Shown: positions 1 to 11,428 of the stretch, in pieces
Layout: the number at the start of each line of letters is the position of its first letter
How positions within the stretch are numbered: position 1 is the first letter of the stretch
Source: Isoetes taiwanensis
Taxonomy: Eukaryota > Streptophyta > Lycopodiopsida > Isoetales > Isoetaceae
Reading direction: 5' to 3'
Length of the DNA stretch: 64,000 nucleotides
NCBI GenBank assembly: GCA_021234155.1
Contig: JAJEKV010000156.1
Span: forward strand, 1,024,230 to 1,088,229
Made by a program: the position numbers and the translations under genes
The notes under the pieces: generated by a model
The model's input: the letters and a program-made list of their open reading frames with translations, nothing else
The model's database searches: none
Told to the model about the DNA's origin: nothing

Positions 1-421
1 TGGAATGCTTTCATGAGAGACTATTTTTTGAATATGAAGACTTTACTGTCTATGATACTTCTCATTGATACAAGCATATCAGACAACAGATTGATTTTGA
101 TTGCGCTAACTGGCTTGGAAAAAATGAGGTACATGGGAGCATTACAAATGCAGATTATGGTGTTCTATCTCTTAGTAGCTTAATGCGTTTGATTTTGACG
201 GACAGATCCCAATAACATTAGCCTTCATTAAAAGCGACAAGAGGAAAAAGAAGAAGAATGGCAGTAAGAGAGCAAAAGAAAATGTCAATGACTTCTTTGA
301 AAAACTGAAAGAGTCTTTCATTGAGGTTCCTCCCGGGGTATGTACTAGTTGCATGTCTTTGCAAGGAAGAGATGAGCTTTTAGTACATATGGCACAGCTG
401 CGACAATTCTGGCGTAAGTAG
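1..421 (+). CDS. EngB/YsxC-type organellar GTPase, last two exons (partial)
   Basis: C-terminal part of a TrmE-Era-EngA-EngB-Septin family GTPase. Plant members act in plastid or mitochondrial ribosome assembly. The exon at 1-128 reads WNAFMRDYFLNMKTLLSM, then IDFDCANWLGKNE; an intron at 129-205 (77 nt, GT-AG) follows; the exon at 206-421 starts IPITLAFIKSDKRKKKK and ends MAQLRQFWRK before TAG. IKSD stands where the G4 (T/N)KxD guanine-specificity motif lies, and the GRDELL-HMAQLR tail is typical of plant EngB. The upstream exons with G1-G3 lie outside the window. Between about 79 and 81 the frame slips by one base, since the two halves of the first exon are in different frames. This is either a mutation or a sequence error. 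Identity is recognised from motifs, not from a search. Confidence 0.82.
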
Positions 422-833
422 GTTGGCGAGCTACTTCCTATTTGCTCTGCCATACTCTTGAGGTTTTGCACTATGAATTATTGTTTAGAGTAGGCTTCCC
501 ATCTAAAGGTGACATTTGGAACTGGCCATGATGTAAAAGGAAGGCACTGTTTTGTCTATGTACAGAAAGATGTTATGGTAATAGCACAATGTCTCTTAGC
601 TGTTACAGTGATTGTTTGTGGCATTATATGGTCTGCTAGTAGTAATAAGAACTTGCTAGTTGTCCATAGGTCTATACATGATTTTTTTCAGGGCCTTTGA
701 ACTCTTGAGGTAGTTACATTTGTGGAAATTGGATACAACGGGTACTATGTGTTCAATGTCCCTTATGCAGTCTAAACGTCTCATTTGTAATTTTCCAAGC
801 GATAAAGCCAGTAGCCACCATGGGCACCTCTTT
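422..833 (+). other. 3' flank of EngB, no further gene
   Basis: This stretch between the EngB stop codon and the CACTA element probably contains the EngB 3' UTR. A short open frame at 509-700 has no recognisable domain. I see no clear polyadenylation signal I would defend. Confidence 0.4.
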
Positions 834-889
834 CACTACAAGAGAATAAGCAATCTAAGTCACTAGTTTCATCATTTATTTGTTTAAAA

Positions 890-1440
890 TCACACTTTCA
901 AATTTTTGAGATTTTGATACAATAAGTGACGGTAGCTGTTGATGGAACCGCATCATCTATATCGTCACTTGTAGCATCACCAGTAACAACAGTTGTAGTA
1001 TCATATTTTATAGCATTGTAGCGGCACAATAGTGTCATTTTTAGCAGCATCTATAGTTGCAATTATAATATCATGCATTTTGTCCCTGTGGTGCTATAAT
1101 AGTGTCAGCTATAAGATCATGTATATTGTTATAATTATATCGTTTATATTATCACCACGAGCGCTATAATGGTGTCGGCTATAGCATCACTTGTATTGTT
1201 GTAGTTAAATGACTCATAATGTCAACACAAACATCATCCTTTGTATCATAATTAGTATCAGATGTAGCATCATTGACAATGCCACATATAATACCATTGT
1301 GGAGGTTATGATAATATCATTATTAAGGTCAAGTATAATATTACATATTCTTACGACTTAGATCGTAATTATATCATTTCGCATGTTCCATCACCTATAA
1401 TACCACCTCACATAATGTCAACGAGACCATTTTGTACGTG
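890..1440. repeat. Left subterminal repeat array of the CACTA element
   Basis: AT-rich, degenerate repetition of short units such as GCTATAATRGTGTC and TATAGCATCA. The right-hand array at 5390-5900 carries the reverse-complement style units (GATGATGCTATAGATGAT). In CACTA elements these subterminal repeats bind the element's regulatory protein; that role is family knowledge, not shown here. Confidence 0.75.
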
Positions 1441-4400
1441 ATTTACATCACTTATTTAGGGCATTGATTATTTCCATAATATTATATTGCAAAATAAAAA
1501 TAATAAGTACAAAAAGCTTATGATTTATAAAACCAAAAAGTTATTGGTCCAGCAAAAAAAATTATATTAAGAATATTCAAGTATTCCAAACATTCATTTC
1601 TCGAAGATCCTAGCACAAAGAATGGAACCCCTGCTGGGTCTTTAATGCAAAAGAATAGCTTGGTAACAAAATTTTTTTGCAACACTGCTGCTTTCTTCCT
1701 GACTCATTTAGTGTTTAGTTGTTCTATACTGCACGTAATGTAGCTCATGTAGTGTTTAGCTGTTCTATAATGTCCATAATGTGGGTCTGCATATAGGGAT
1801 CCTTCCAACACTTATCATCTCTCACTACCTTTTGCCACCGTTGAGAGAAAATGTGTAGTTCTGAATATGAACGTCATCAAACCTGCAAAAATCATAGGGT
1901 CCAGTTATTGAAAGCAACTCCTAATTCTATCTACATTAGATCTTGCATTATGCTTGAGATGTAGCAGACTTTAAAATTATGTATTTTTCTGACTGTTAAG
2001 AAGAGACAAAGCAGACAATGGGGAATGTGTATGTTTCTAACCTCTGATCTCGCATCATGGCCATATACCTGCACCAAAATATAAGCCAAGTTAAGAAAAA
2101 TATAATCAACAAGTACACATAAAATAGTTCTAGGTTGACCTTAGACTTAAAACCTCCCAGTGAGGTATTCCGCCATAAACATTGTACTCATTATCTATTA
2201 CGCCTACATGTTGTGACCTGTCCCCCTGTAGCCAGCTTATAAGGACTAAAGAAATCCTCCAACCTGTGCACAATATCCAAGTTAAAAGTCCATGCTCCAT
2301 CCATAAATAGAAACATTCTGCACATATAAGGACAACAAAACTGTTATAGATCTACAAACTTCATAGCACTAAATGTAAATTGTCTATAGCAATATTTCAA
2401 TCACTCTCTCTGAATCAAGCGCCAAGCACACCGCCATGCTACTCGCGTGAAACAGGAGCCATGCCCTCAGCCCAGCTAAAGAATGTCGTATAAAGAACAC
2501 TCAGACTGAATTCTGTCCAAAGCAATGTGATGCATGAAAATAAAACTCAGGAATGATATTCAGAATTTTTAATTCCAGTTACGATCATGGTACTTACAGC
2601 CTTATATGCCATAAGATTGCCACTCACAAACATATCTTAACCACACTGTATAATACCAAACGAAATTCAATCTTCTTTGTATACCTCTGCAAGAACAATG
2701 CAAAGAGCTAAGCACTTAAATAGCAAAGCATTAAGTCCTAAACAACTCCACTGGTCAGCTTAAATCTCTTAGCAGCCATCGTTTTCTTGGGTCCTGCCAA
2801 TTGCATCCACACAAGGGAAAAAACAAGAAACAAGGCTTACCAGATCCGAACTTACAGTTCCGATGCTAGAAAGTTGTACTCCAAAAGACCCAGCGACCAC
2901 CACAGCAGCCAATCGACCTGTTTAAGCATGTCTGCTCCGGATTTGCTATGTCTGCTGTCGGATTGATTGGGAAAGTCGATCTGTGCTGCATCGACCAGTC
3001 TCGGCTGCATACCCTAACCTAACGTCGCCCCTTTCCAATTTTTTTTCCGCATGAACACGAAATGTTTCTTTTTTCGCACATTAACCAATCTTGAGCATAA
3101 AATGAATTAACATCAAAATCAAAATAATCTAGACCCTCAAAATATTATAATACATACAGTAGCAACGGTGCAGAGCATTGCTGGCCAATTGTTGGAAACT
3201 TGTAAATTTGGTTTATGCTTCATGTTTTGTTTCATGTGTGTATAATGTGTGTATAATGGCCCTCCCTTTAAAGCCTATAACTTCGGGTTACGGATGGTGG
3301 TGAGTGGCATTTGCCATAGTTGGCCTTAGTTATAAAGAAAACTCCAAGATATACTTCCGTTGTACAAACCATTTGGTTTTAAACTATAGGTATGCACCAA
3401 GTAGCCATCTTCGGCATTTAATTCCAAGCAGAAATGTTGCATCCAGAACTCTTGCATCTATAACTCTTGCATCCTTAGATCCCTAACGTACACGTTTTTT
3501 ACTCTCAACCAAGCTTAATGCTTAAAAAATACATGATTATCCTCTGTATCAAAGCCCAGGTCTATTTTTAGCAATAACATAATGTTAAAGCCTATTTCGC
3601 TGATCAAATATCAAATACGAACTAGAGTTAAGTCTGCATAATGCAGCAATTTACCTTCCTTGTTCTCACTCTTTGGATTTACATAAGATCAACAGCAAAT
3701 AGCTTTCCTCTGCTATTAAATCATTGGATCCCTAGTTTACACGATTTAAGCGCACAACCTATCTTAAAGCAGAATGTATCCATCTATTAATTTGCAGAAT
3801 ATATCCCTATGATGTGGTTCAACCCAAGCAGCATTCAAGAATCTTTTAACTAGAAGTTCACGTTTTTCCGGAAAAATCCATTGCCTAAGTTGGCTTTATT
3901 TAATAGAAACCCAAAATCAGCAAGTAAGTGGCAATCTTCAGCCTTTAATTCTTAGCAGAACTATTGCGCCAATACTGGTGCTCTTGCAACTCTACTATAT
4001 GGCCTTTTAGCCTTATCCAAACACAATAAAGCACTAAAATACCTGATTATCTTCAGTGTCAGATCTTATATCATCTTCAGCTTGAGTTTCTGGCACAGAT
4101 TAAGATGGATCTGCATATGGCCATGCTTAAAGGGGCCACGAAATTTCTTATTGGGTGGATGGCTACCACTCCCAGACTTTCCATGATTCCCATAGCCATC
4201 CATCTTGTAATGTCGTCCAACCCTGTTTCTTCAATGCAAAATGTTGAAATTGCATCAGAAATGCGAAGTAATCTGCAGTATTCTTGAGCAAAAGCATCCA
4301 AGGGAAACTTTGCTCGGGAAAACTAGTCAACATCAAATTCCTTCATTAAGTATGGCATGCAAAGGTTTTGGGGGAACTATCCAACTAGAATATCTGTGAA

Positions 4401-5389
4401 GGATGTATCAGGCTCCAAGATCGCCTCCATACATAAATGCCGATCATAAACATGGTGTGGAGAAACCCTAAGTCTTGGGGTTCGATCTATTCCGGCCTGT
4501 ATTTTTGTGATAAGAATTATTTCTAAGGTCCAGCATAGAGTTCAAAAGGAACCAAAGTAAATATTTAGGATTATGCCAAATTAAAACTTTCCATTTTATA
4601 TAACCTTGCCAGCTCAGCACATTGCTTAAAAAAAACCCTTAGAAGTTCAACAGTTGCATAACGTTTTGGAGCAGGATGTCGCCCCACATTTAAGGTGTGC
4701 ATCCAAACCTCATTTCACAAATATACTCAAATTGCTAACCAATGGTCTACATGTCCATGGCCCCTATACAGATAATAGCTTGTAAGACTATGCTTTGGCC
4801 TATATGAAACGTGAACTTAGAACCCCATAATGACATGTAAACTTAGAACACCATATACAACTTGTATGGCTTAAAAGTATGATAGAAATGCCTTAAGAAT
4901 CAGAAGGTTTTTTTGTCTTCATTCTTCTAATGAATGATAAACTTCCAGTGCCATGTTTCTTCAACAAAGGTCACATGGTTTTGCCAAACGGTTTTTTACT
5001 AGCATGACCAAAGAATATGGTCTTTGAACTTTTATCAAAACAATTATGGAATGTATCACCATAGCATAGCATATACAAACCCTAGCCAACGTCATAAATT
5101 AGGGCAGCTATCTCTATTCCCAATGCCAAACTCTCCAGAAAGCAAATTTATTTAGAAACCCAAAACTACTTGGATCTTTGCATCCATCAATATTAAAGCC
5201 ATGTCCATGCACAGTTTATCCCCACATGGAATCTCCACAAAATTTGTACTTAACTTCCCATAATCATATCATGTCATTCAATATACACGAATCTCACATA
5301 TCATATTAGCAACATAATCAATTCATAATGTATTTTCACAAATTTCCAAGTTTTTGTTCAAACTCTCCTCCTCCTCCTTCCTTGTTCTA
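1441..5389. other. CACTA interior, no identifiable gene
   Basis: Nearly 4 kb of AT-rich sequence with only short open frames. At 4077-4301 an antisense frame reads through CIEETGLDDITRWMAMG and may be a captured exon, but no family is recognised. Around 2930-3010 there is a small cluster of imperfect repeats of TGTCTGCT. Nothing else can be supported. Confidence 0.4.
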
Positions 5390-5900
5390 ATAGTATCATT
5401 TTTGTGGACTTTGTCTATGGGAGTTTGAAGAATTACAAATGATATTACAATTGTCATAAGCATTAACACTTGTATTATTATTATTATCAAAATTACAACA
5501 AGTATTGATAGTAAGAGTGATGTAAGTCGTGATATTATCCATGATGCTATTATCCACATATATAGCGTCATATCCTAGCATTGATATAATATTGTCAATA
5601 TATGATACTATATATGAAGCTATGGATGATACTATAACTGACATAAGCTATAACACTTATATTGTCATTAACACCATTGGAGTAATAAATGATGGTAAAG
5701 TTAATACAATACGTGATATTATTCATGATGCTATTAGTAACATATATATTGTCATTAAGTAGTACTGATATAATTGTTGACCAAATTTATGACGATGTTG
5801 ATGATGCTATAGATGATAGAATTTTGCCATCGATAGTGTCATTATACCTTGAATATCATTATTTATATCACTTAATACTTTTTGAAAATTTAGATGATAT
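5390..5900. repeat. Right subterminal repeat array of the CACTA element
   Basis: Degenerate short units (GATGATGCTATAGATGAT, TATAGTGTCATTA, ATTATCATTAACAC) mirror those at 890-1440 in opposite orientation. They create several overlapping spurious open frames on both strands that I do not regard as genes. Confidence 0.75.
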
Positions 5901-5939
5901 TAAAGTGATGAGAAATGGCTTTCCTCTTGTAGTGTTTAG

Positions 5940-6918
5940 TTCCATTACAAAAAAGGAATAGTAGAAACTCTGAAGCATAACTGTCAAGTATGCCAAGAAA
6001 CCTCAGAACTAGCCTATGAGCATTATTATTCATCCAAAGATACGAAGATGATGGATAGCAGCTGGTATAAGCAATTTTGCAGCTTGGTACGAGTCTGGCC
6101 ATATCTTGTCATGGGAAGCATTCAGATGGGATAGAGCAATCTGGACTCGTATTGCTGCATTGTTGCCATCGGATTCGGGTCCACAAGTTGAAGTAGCTAT
6201 ATGGGGTTGTCACCAGGACATTAAGCCAGAGCGCTTTGTTTTTTCTATTTATAGTTGCTTCTGCATAATGAAATCTTGTCTCCGTCTAATAGATGGCATC
6301 TTCAAGTCCCTCAGCCATAATGGAAAAGTCTTGCTTCATCCGAAGGTGGCAGTTCCTGTGATGGCAAGTAATCCATAGATGTCTCAGAGTCAACAGGCTG
6401 ATCCATAAAATTAATCATCGGATTTCAGAACTCTGTCCTCTATGTAAGTAAAGGATTGAGAGTATTGAGCATTGCTTCTTCTTGTATGAGCGGATTTAGC
6501 TAGCATGGTCTTGATTTGTAACCCTATTTGGCACCGCTCTCTCTAACCCAGCATATTTTGCTCACAAATTATCATGATGCATGGTCCAAACCATCTTTTC
6601 ACCTTGCTTGTGGTTGGCTTTTGTGGTTGATCTGGAAGAGGACACTCTATATCTTAAAGGGCATGGACACTGTAGACGAGAGTCTTCTCAGTGGATGTAG
6701 AAGAAAATTATGATGGCTTATCATTGTTCTTCTCTTGATCAAGAGAAGAAAGAATTGATTTGGGAAATTTACCTTCAGGTTCATTCCCATATATAGGCAG
6801 GTGGTTGTGCTCACTGGATCAGTTTGTCAGCTGGGGTTATAGTCTTATCTTTATATTTTATTTTGTCATAACTTTTTGATTGATGACTGAAGTTTGTCGT
6901 CCTTCAAAAAAAAAAAAA
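5940..6918 (+). mobile_element. LINE 3' relic with poly(A) tail
   Basis: Around 6420-6500 one frame gives CPLCK followed by EHCFFLYERI, the zinc-knuckle pattern found at the C-terminus of plant L1-type LINE ORF2 (zf-RVT). It is followed near 6600 by a tryptophan-rich stretch LACGWLLWLIWKR, also typical of the same tail. The copy ends with CCTTC plus a 13-base poly(A) run at 6906-6918. The frames are broken by many stops. The 5' limit is uncertain because the CACTA element sits immediately upstream. Confidence 0.65.
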
Positions 6919-7103
6919 GAACTGCAGATCTAAATAACCACTGATGGTATTATTGGGCTACATAAGAACTCGGAGTCGAAGTCTTATTCACGGGGATAAA
7001 AGCCCCGCCCTCATGAATTTTGGGGAAACCATGAAAAATAAAAAATTGATTAAGAGTATATAAGAAATGAAATCTAGGTGAACTGTGACGCACCTAGGGG
7101 TTA
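6919..7103. other. Short spacer before palindrome, nothing seen
   Basis: AT-rich sequence between the LINE poly(A) and the outer edge of the left palindrome arm. No gene or repeat was recognised. Confidence 0.4.
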
Positions 7104-10100
7104 ACATTGTCAAAACTCTACTTAACTAAGCTTTCCTATGATTTTAGAATCATCTCAGCTAAGAATTGAGACGGAAAATACATCCAACCTCTCATAAAAA
7201 AAATTTTAAAGCTTATGAATAAGCATTTGAATTATTGATGGTGATCGTTACAGCATATAGATGATTCATTTAAGAAGGGAACATGCAAGTTATCAATTTG
7301 ATTTTGATCTTAAGACATTTTTTGTGAGTAATCTTCTGATAATTAATGTAGGTACATTCAGAGAGAGAAAATTATCACGAGTGACAGTAATGGTTTTTCA
7401 TATAATTTAGCGGAAAAGGCAAATCTATCAAGGAGAAGATACAAAGCTTCATAGTGCAGGTTAGGCCTTACTTCTTTGCAAAATGCATGATTGAAGTGTT
7501 TAATCTTTACCATGCATATTGCAGTTGACACAAGGGAACAGGATGTCAGTCAACAATGAAATGATGGAAGACAGCTGATTATTTGATAAAGTGTTTGCAC
7601 TTCTAGTCGTAGTGTGATTACTGGCTAACATGAGAAGATGAAGATGCCAATGTTATGTCTAGAGATATAGACAAAGTAGTCACATAGCGTTGTTGCAGAA
7701 GAGAAGATTTTTAACAAAAAGCAATTTCTATGTTCAATATTGCTAGCTTTAGATGTTTATTTCCTGCATGCATGCCTAGACAAGTTTCTGATTATTGTTT
7801 TTTTTTTAATTGAGCTTTAATTCCATGATAGTGGGAACCTGTTGGATGCATTGGAGCATTTAAGATATGGATTATGCTGAAGAAGGTATCGATAAGTTGA
7901 AGTATAGAGAGCGGAAGTATTATAGCAGGAGTAATATTCTTATAATGGGCAAATAATATAAAGCGTAGTAGAAAGACTTAAGGGTGAAGATGCACGCAGG
8001 AGCCGTCTAGATATTTGTAATACATCAGAGCAAAAGCGTGTCTTCACATGTCTCTTTACATGCTTTGCTTGTTGCAGGATAGAAGTGCAGATATATAGCT
8101 GTTGCATCACTAGTAACTGCTAACTAATGTGAACATACTTCTAAAAGTAAAATTTTCCTTATTTTTGTCTAAAACATTAGCAATTTAGTATTCCCTCAAG
8201 AATATGCAAAACATCTACATTTCTTACCTGCTCCAATTTCAGTTAAAGAGCAGAAGCAGAGGGAACTTTTGCAATATCAAGCATGCGAATAAACCCAACA
8301 AAGGCATCAAGGCCCAAGGAGGACATCAAGGACACGGGTATTAAGAATGTAAGCGTTTTATTTTTGACAGAGATGGATGTAAATAAAATGGCTGCATTAT
8401 TCCTTCATGACCATGTTTTGTGTCAGAGTCTGACTTGCCTGTTTAAGCTATCCTTTATGTTCCTACCATAATGCCTTTTCTGAATTTTATTTCAGCTTCA
8501 TATCTACTGTTTGAGAACACCATGTCAGTAACTACGTTCAAAGCAACAGGCTTTCAATGAGCTTCTAAAACAGATTTATTAACATCTTCCCAAAGGGAGC
8601 CATCACCTAAAATACATCAACATTATCATGGATCTTAGAGCCACAGCTAGATATCTTATCGAAATTTGCAGACAGCGCAAGAAATGCCTGATAAAACTCC
8701 ACAGCAAAGACCTCGCTCTTGCTTTCCTTCTGCTGACTTCATCTGCTAGAAGCTTGTTGTCAGGGGGGCATTTCTATTTCCTTGTGTTCCAAGGGATTTT
8801 ATTTCCTATCATTGGACTTGATTTGATAGGCCCGGCCCGCAAGTTAGCTAATAGAATGTAACGATGGCTGGTATTGGAATGCCCTAAGCTGCGTGCTTTT
8901 CCATCAATGAACGTAGGACTTAATTATGCCAACTTCCTCATAGGTCAAGCTATTTTCTGGACAATGACATAGAACCCCAGCCACTGACATTTTTATAGAA
9001 TAGGGGCCATGGTATTGGGCAAGGATGGACAAGCAGGATTCAGACACTGAAATATCACTAAGTTTGCCTCCCCATTTAACATTCTTGCAGACGAAAGAGG
9101 GGTCTGACTGAGCATCTCATTAGAATTAGGATGCTAAGTCAGAATTAGGATGCTACATCTCATTAGATTCCAGTAATGCAAAGAGCCACGTCGAGGTTTA
9201 CTAAGGAGTTTTAAGAGCTAGAAAAGCCAGTCTATTACAAATAAAGAGGCCGACCTAACCGATTCTAAATGAGCCATGACGATGTGGAGAGAACACCGGG
9301 AAAATAAAATCACTTAGCGAGTCCAAAGACTTTTTTTTACCAACTGTTTGGACTACGTGGGAAAAGGCGTCACCGTCAAGGGAAGCAAGGACAACTCGAA
9401 GCACTTGCAGCCGTGCTTTCCATCTGGCGCTTGAAAAAGGAAGTCCTTCCCCAGGCATTTTGACGGTGAGGCCTTTTCCCACGTAGTCCAAACAGTTGGT
9501 AAAAAAAAGTCTTTGGACTCGCTAAGTGATTTTGTTTTCCCTGCGTTCTCTCTGCATTAGTCATGGCTCATTTAGAATCGGTTAGGTCGGCCTCTTTATT
9601 TGTAATAGACTGGCTTTTCTAGCTCTTAAAACTCCTTAGTAAACCTCGACGTGGCTCTTTGCATTACTGGAATCTAATGAGATGTAGCATCCTAATTCTG
9701 ACTTAGCATCCTAATTCTAATGAGATGCTCAGTCAGACCCCTCTTTCGTCTGCAAGAATGTTAAATGGGGAGGCAAACTTAGTGATATTTCAGTGTCTAA
9801 ATCCTGCTTGTACATCCTTGCCCAATACCATGGCCCCTATTCCATAAAAATGTCAGTGGCTGGGGTTCTATGTCATTGTCCAGAAAATAGCTTGACCTAT
9901 GAGGAAGTTGGCATAATTAAGTCCTACGTTCATTGATGGAAAAGCACGCAGCTTAGGGCATTCCAATACCAGCCATCGTTACATTCTATTAGCTAACTTG
10001 CGGGCCGGGCCTATCAAATCAAGTCCAATGATAGGAAATGAAATCCCTTGAAATACAAGAAAATAGAAATGCCTCCCTGACAACAAGCTTCTAGCAGATG

Positions 10101-11428
10101 AAGTCAGCAGGAGGAAAGCAAGAGCGAGGTCTTTGCTGTGCAGTTTTATCAGGCATTTCCTGCGCTGTCTGCAAATTTCGATAAGCTATCTAGCTGTGGC
10201 ATTATGGTAGGAACATAAAGGATAGCTTAAACAGGCAAATCAGACTCTGACACAAAACATGGCCATGAAGAGAATAATGCAACCATTTTATTTACATCCA
10301 TCTTTGTCAAAACTAAAAAGCTTACATTCTTAATAGTCGTGTCCTTGATGTCCTCCTTGGGCCTTGATGCCCTCGTTGGATTTATTCACATGCTTGATAT
10401 TGCAAAAGTCCCTCTGTTTCTGCTCTTTAACTGAAATTGGAGCAGGTAAGAAATGTAGATGTTTTGCATATTCTTGAGGGGACACATTCTGCACTTCTAT
10501 CTTGCAACTAGACGGCTCCTGCGTGAATCTTCACCCTTAAGTCTTTCTGCTACGCTTTATATTATTGTTATACATAGCACCATTATAAGAATATTACTCC
10601 TGCTATAATACTTTCGCTCTCTATACTTCAACTTATCGTTACCTTCTTCAGCATAATCCATACCTTAAATGCTCCAATGCATCCAACAGGTTCCCACTAT
10701 CATGGAATTAAAGCTCAATTTTAAAAAACAATAATCAAAAACTTGTCTAGGCATGCATGCAAGAAATAACCATCTAAAGCTAGCGATATTGAACATAGAA
10801 ATTGCTTTTTGTTAAAAATCTTCTCTTTTGCAACATCGCTATGTGACTACTTTGTCTATATCTCTAGACATAACATTGGCATCTTCATCTTCTCATGTTA
10901 GCCAACAATCACACTATGACTAGAAGTGCAAACACTTCATCAAATAATCAGCTGTCTTCCATCATTTCATTGTTGACTGACATCCTGTTCCCTTGTGTCA
11001 ACTGCAATATGCATGGTAAAGATTAAACACTTCAATCATGCCTTTTGCAAAGAAGTAAGGCCTAACCTGCACTATGAAGCTTTGTATCTTCTCCTTGATA
11101 GATTCGTCAAGTGCCTTTTCCGCTAAATTATACGAAAAACCATTATTGTCACTCGTGATAATTTTCTCTCTCTGAATGTACCTACATTAATTATCAGAAG
11201 ATTACTCACAGAAAATGTCTTAAGATCAAAATCAAATTGATAACTTGCATGTTCCCTTCTTAAATGAATCATCTATATGCTGTAACGATCACCATCAATA
11301 ATTCAAATGCTTATTCATAAGCTTTAAAAGTTTTTTATGAGAGGTTGGATGTATTTTCCATCTCAATTCTTAGCTGAGATGATTCTAAAATCATAGGAAA
11401 GCTTAGTTAAGTAGAGTTTTGACAATGT
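7104..11428. repeat. Giant imperfect palindrome (inverted duplication of NSE3 3' end)
   Basis: The left arm (7104 to about 9380) is the reverse complement of the right arm (about 9460 to 11428), around an 80-bp unique centre. Outer edges: ACATTGTCAAAACTC at 7104 and GAGTTTTGACAATGT ending at 11428. Inner edges: GTGGGAAAAGGC near 9357 and GCCTTTTCCCAC near 9471. The right arm is shorter. Relative to the left it lacks about 165 bp (left 8473-8636, bounded by short GCC microhomology) and two blocks near left 8010-8065 and 8090-8190. The right arm is the 3' part of the NSE3 gene on the minus strand from mid-intron 4 onward; the left arm carries the same exons in + orientation. Confidence 0.93.
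7352..7577 (+). pseudogene. Inverted pseudo-copy of the last two NSE3 exons
   Basis: Left-arm counterpart of NSE3 exons 4 and 5. It retains the acceptor and the start of exon 4 (GTACATTCAGAGAGAGAAAA) and the final exon encoding LTQGNRMSVNNEMMEDS plus stop. It has lost seven bases (CTTGACG in the intact copy) after GCGGAAAAGGCA, which shifts the frame inside the conserved AEKALDE stretch. The frame-preserving copy is the right arm, so this arm is the derived, decayed one. Confidence 0.85.

Larger units (their letters stand above)
834..5934. mobile_element. CACTA (En/Spm) DNA transposon, apparently non-autonomous
   Basis: The left end reads CACTACAAGAG (834-844) and the right end reads CTCTTGTAGTG (5924-5934), an 11-bp perfect terminal inverted repeat with the CACTA signature. 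Both ends are flanked by TTT (831-833 and 5935-5937), the 3-bp target duplication expected for this superfamily. Degenerate subterminal repeat arrays occupy about 890-1440 and 5390-5900 in inverted relation, as is usual in CACTA elements. No long transposase frame is present in the 5.1 kb. The only moderately long internal frames, such as 4077-4301 on the minus strand, are 74 codons or less and show no TNP2-like domain that I recognise. I infer a deleted or non-autonomous copy. Confidence 0.9.

Noticed and set aside
5323-5961. Overlapping frames rich in Ile, Asp and Tyr
   Set aside because: They come from the degenerate subterminal repeats of the CACTA element.
9255-9564. Open frames across the palindrome centre
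   Set aside because: Short, on one strand of a palindromic non-coding flank, without any recognisable domain.
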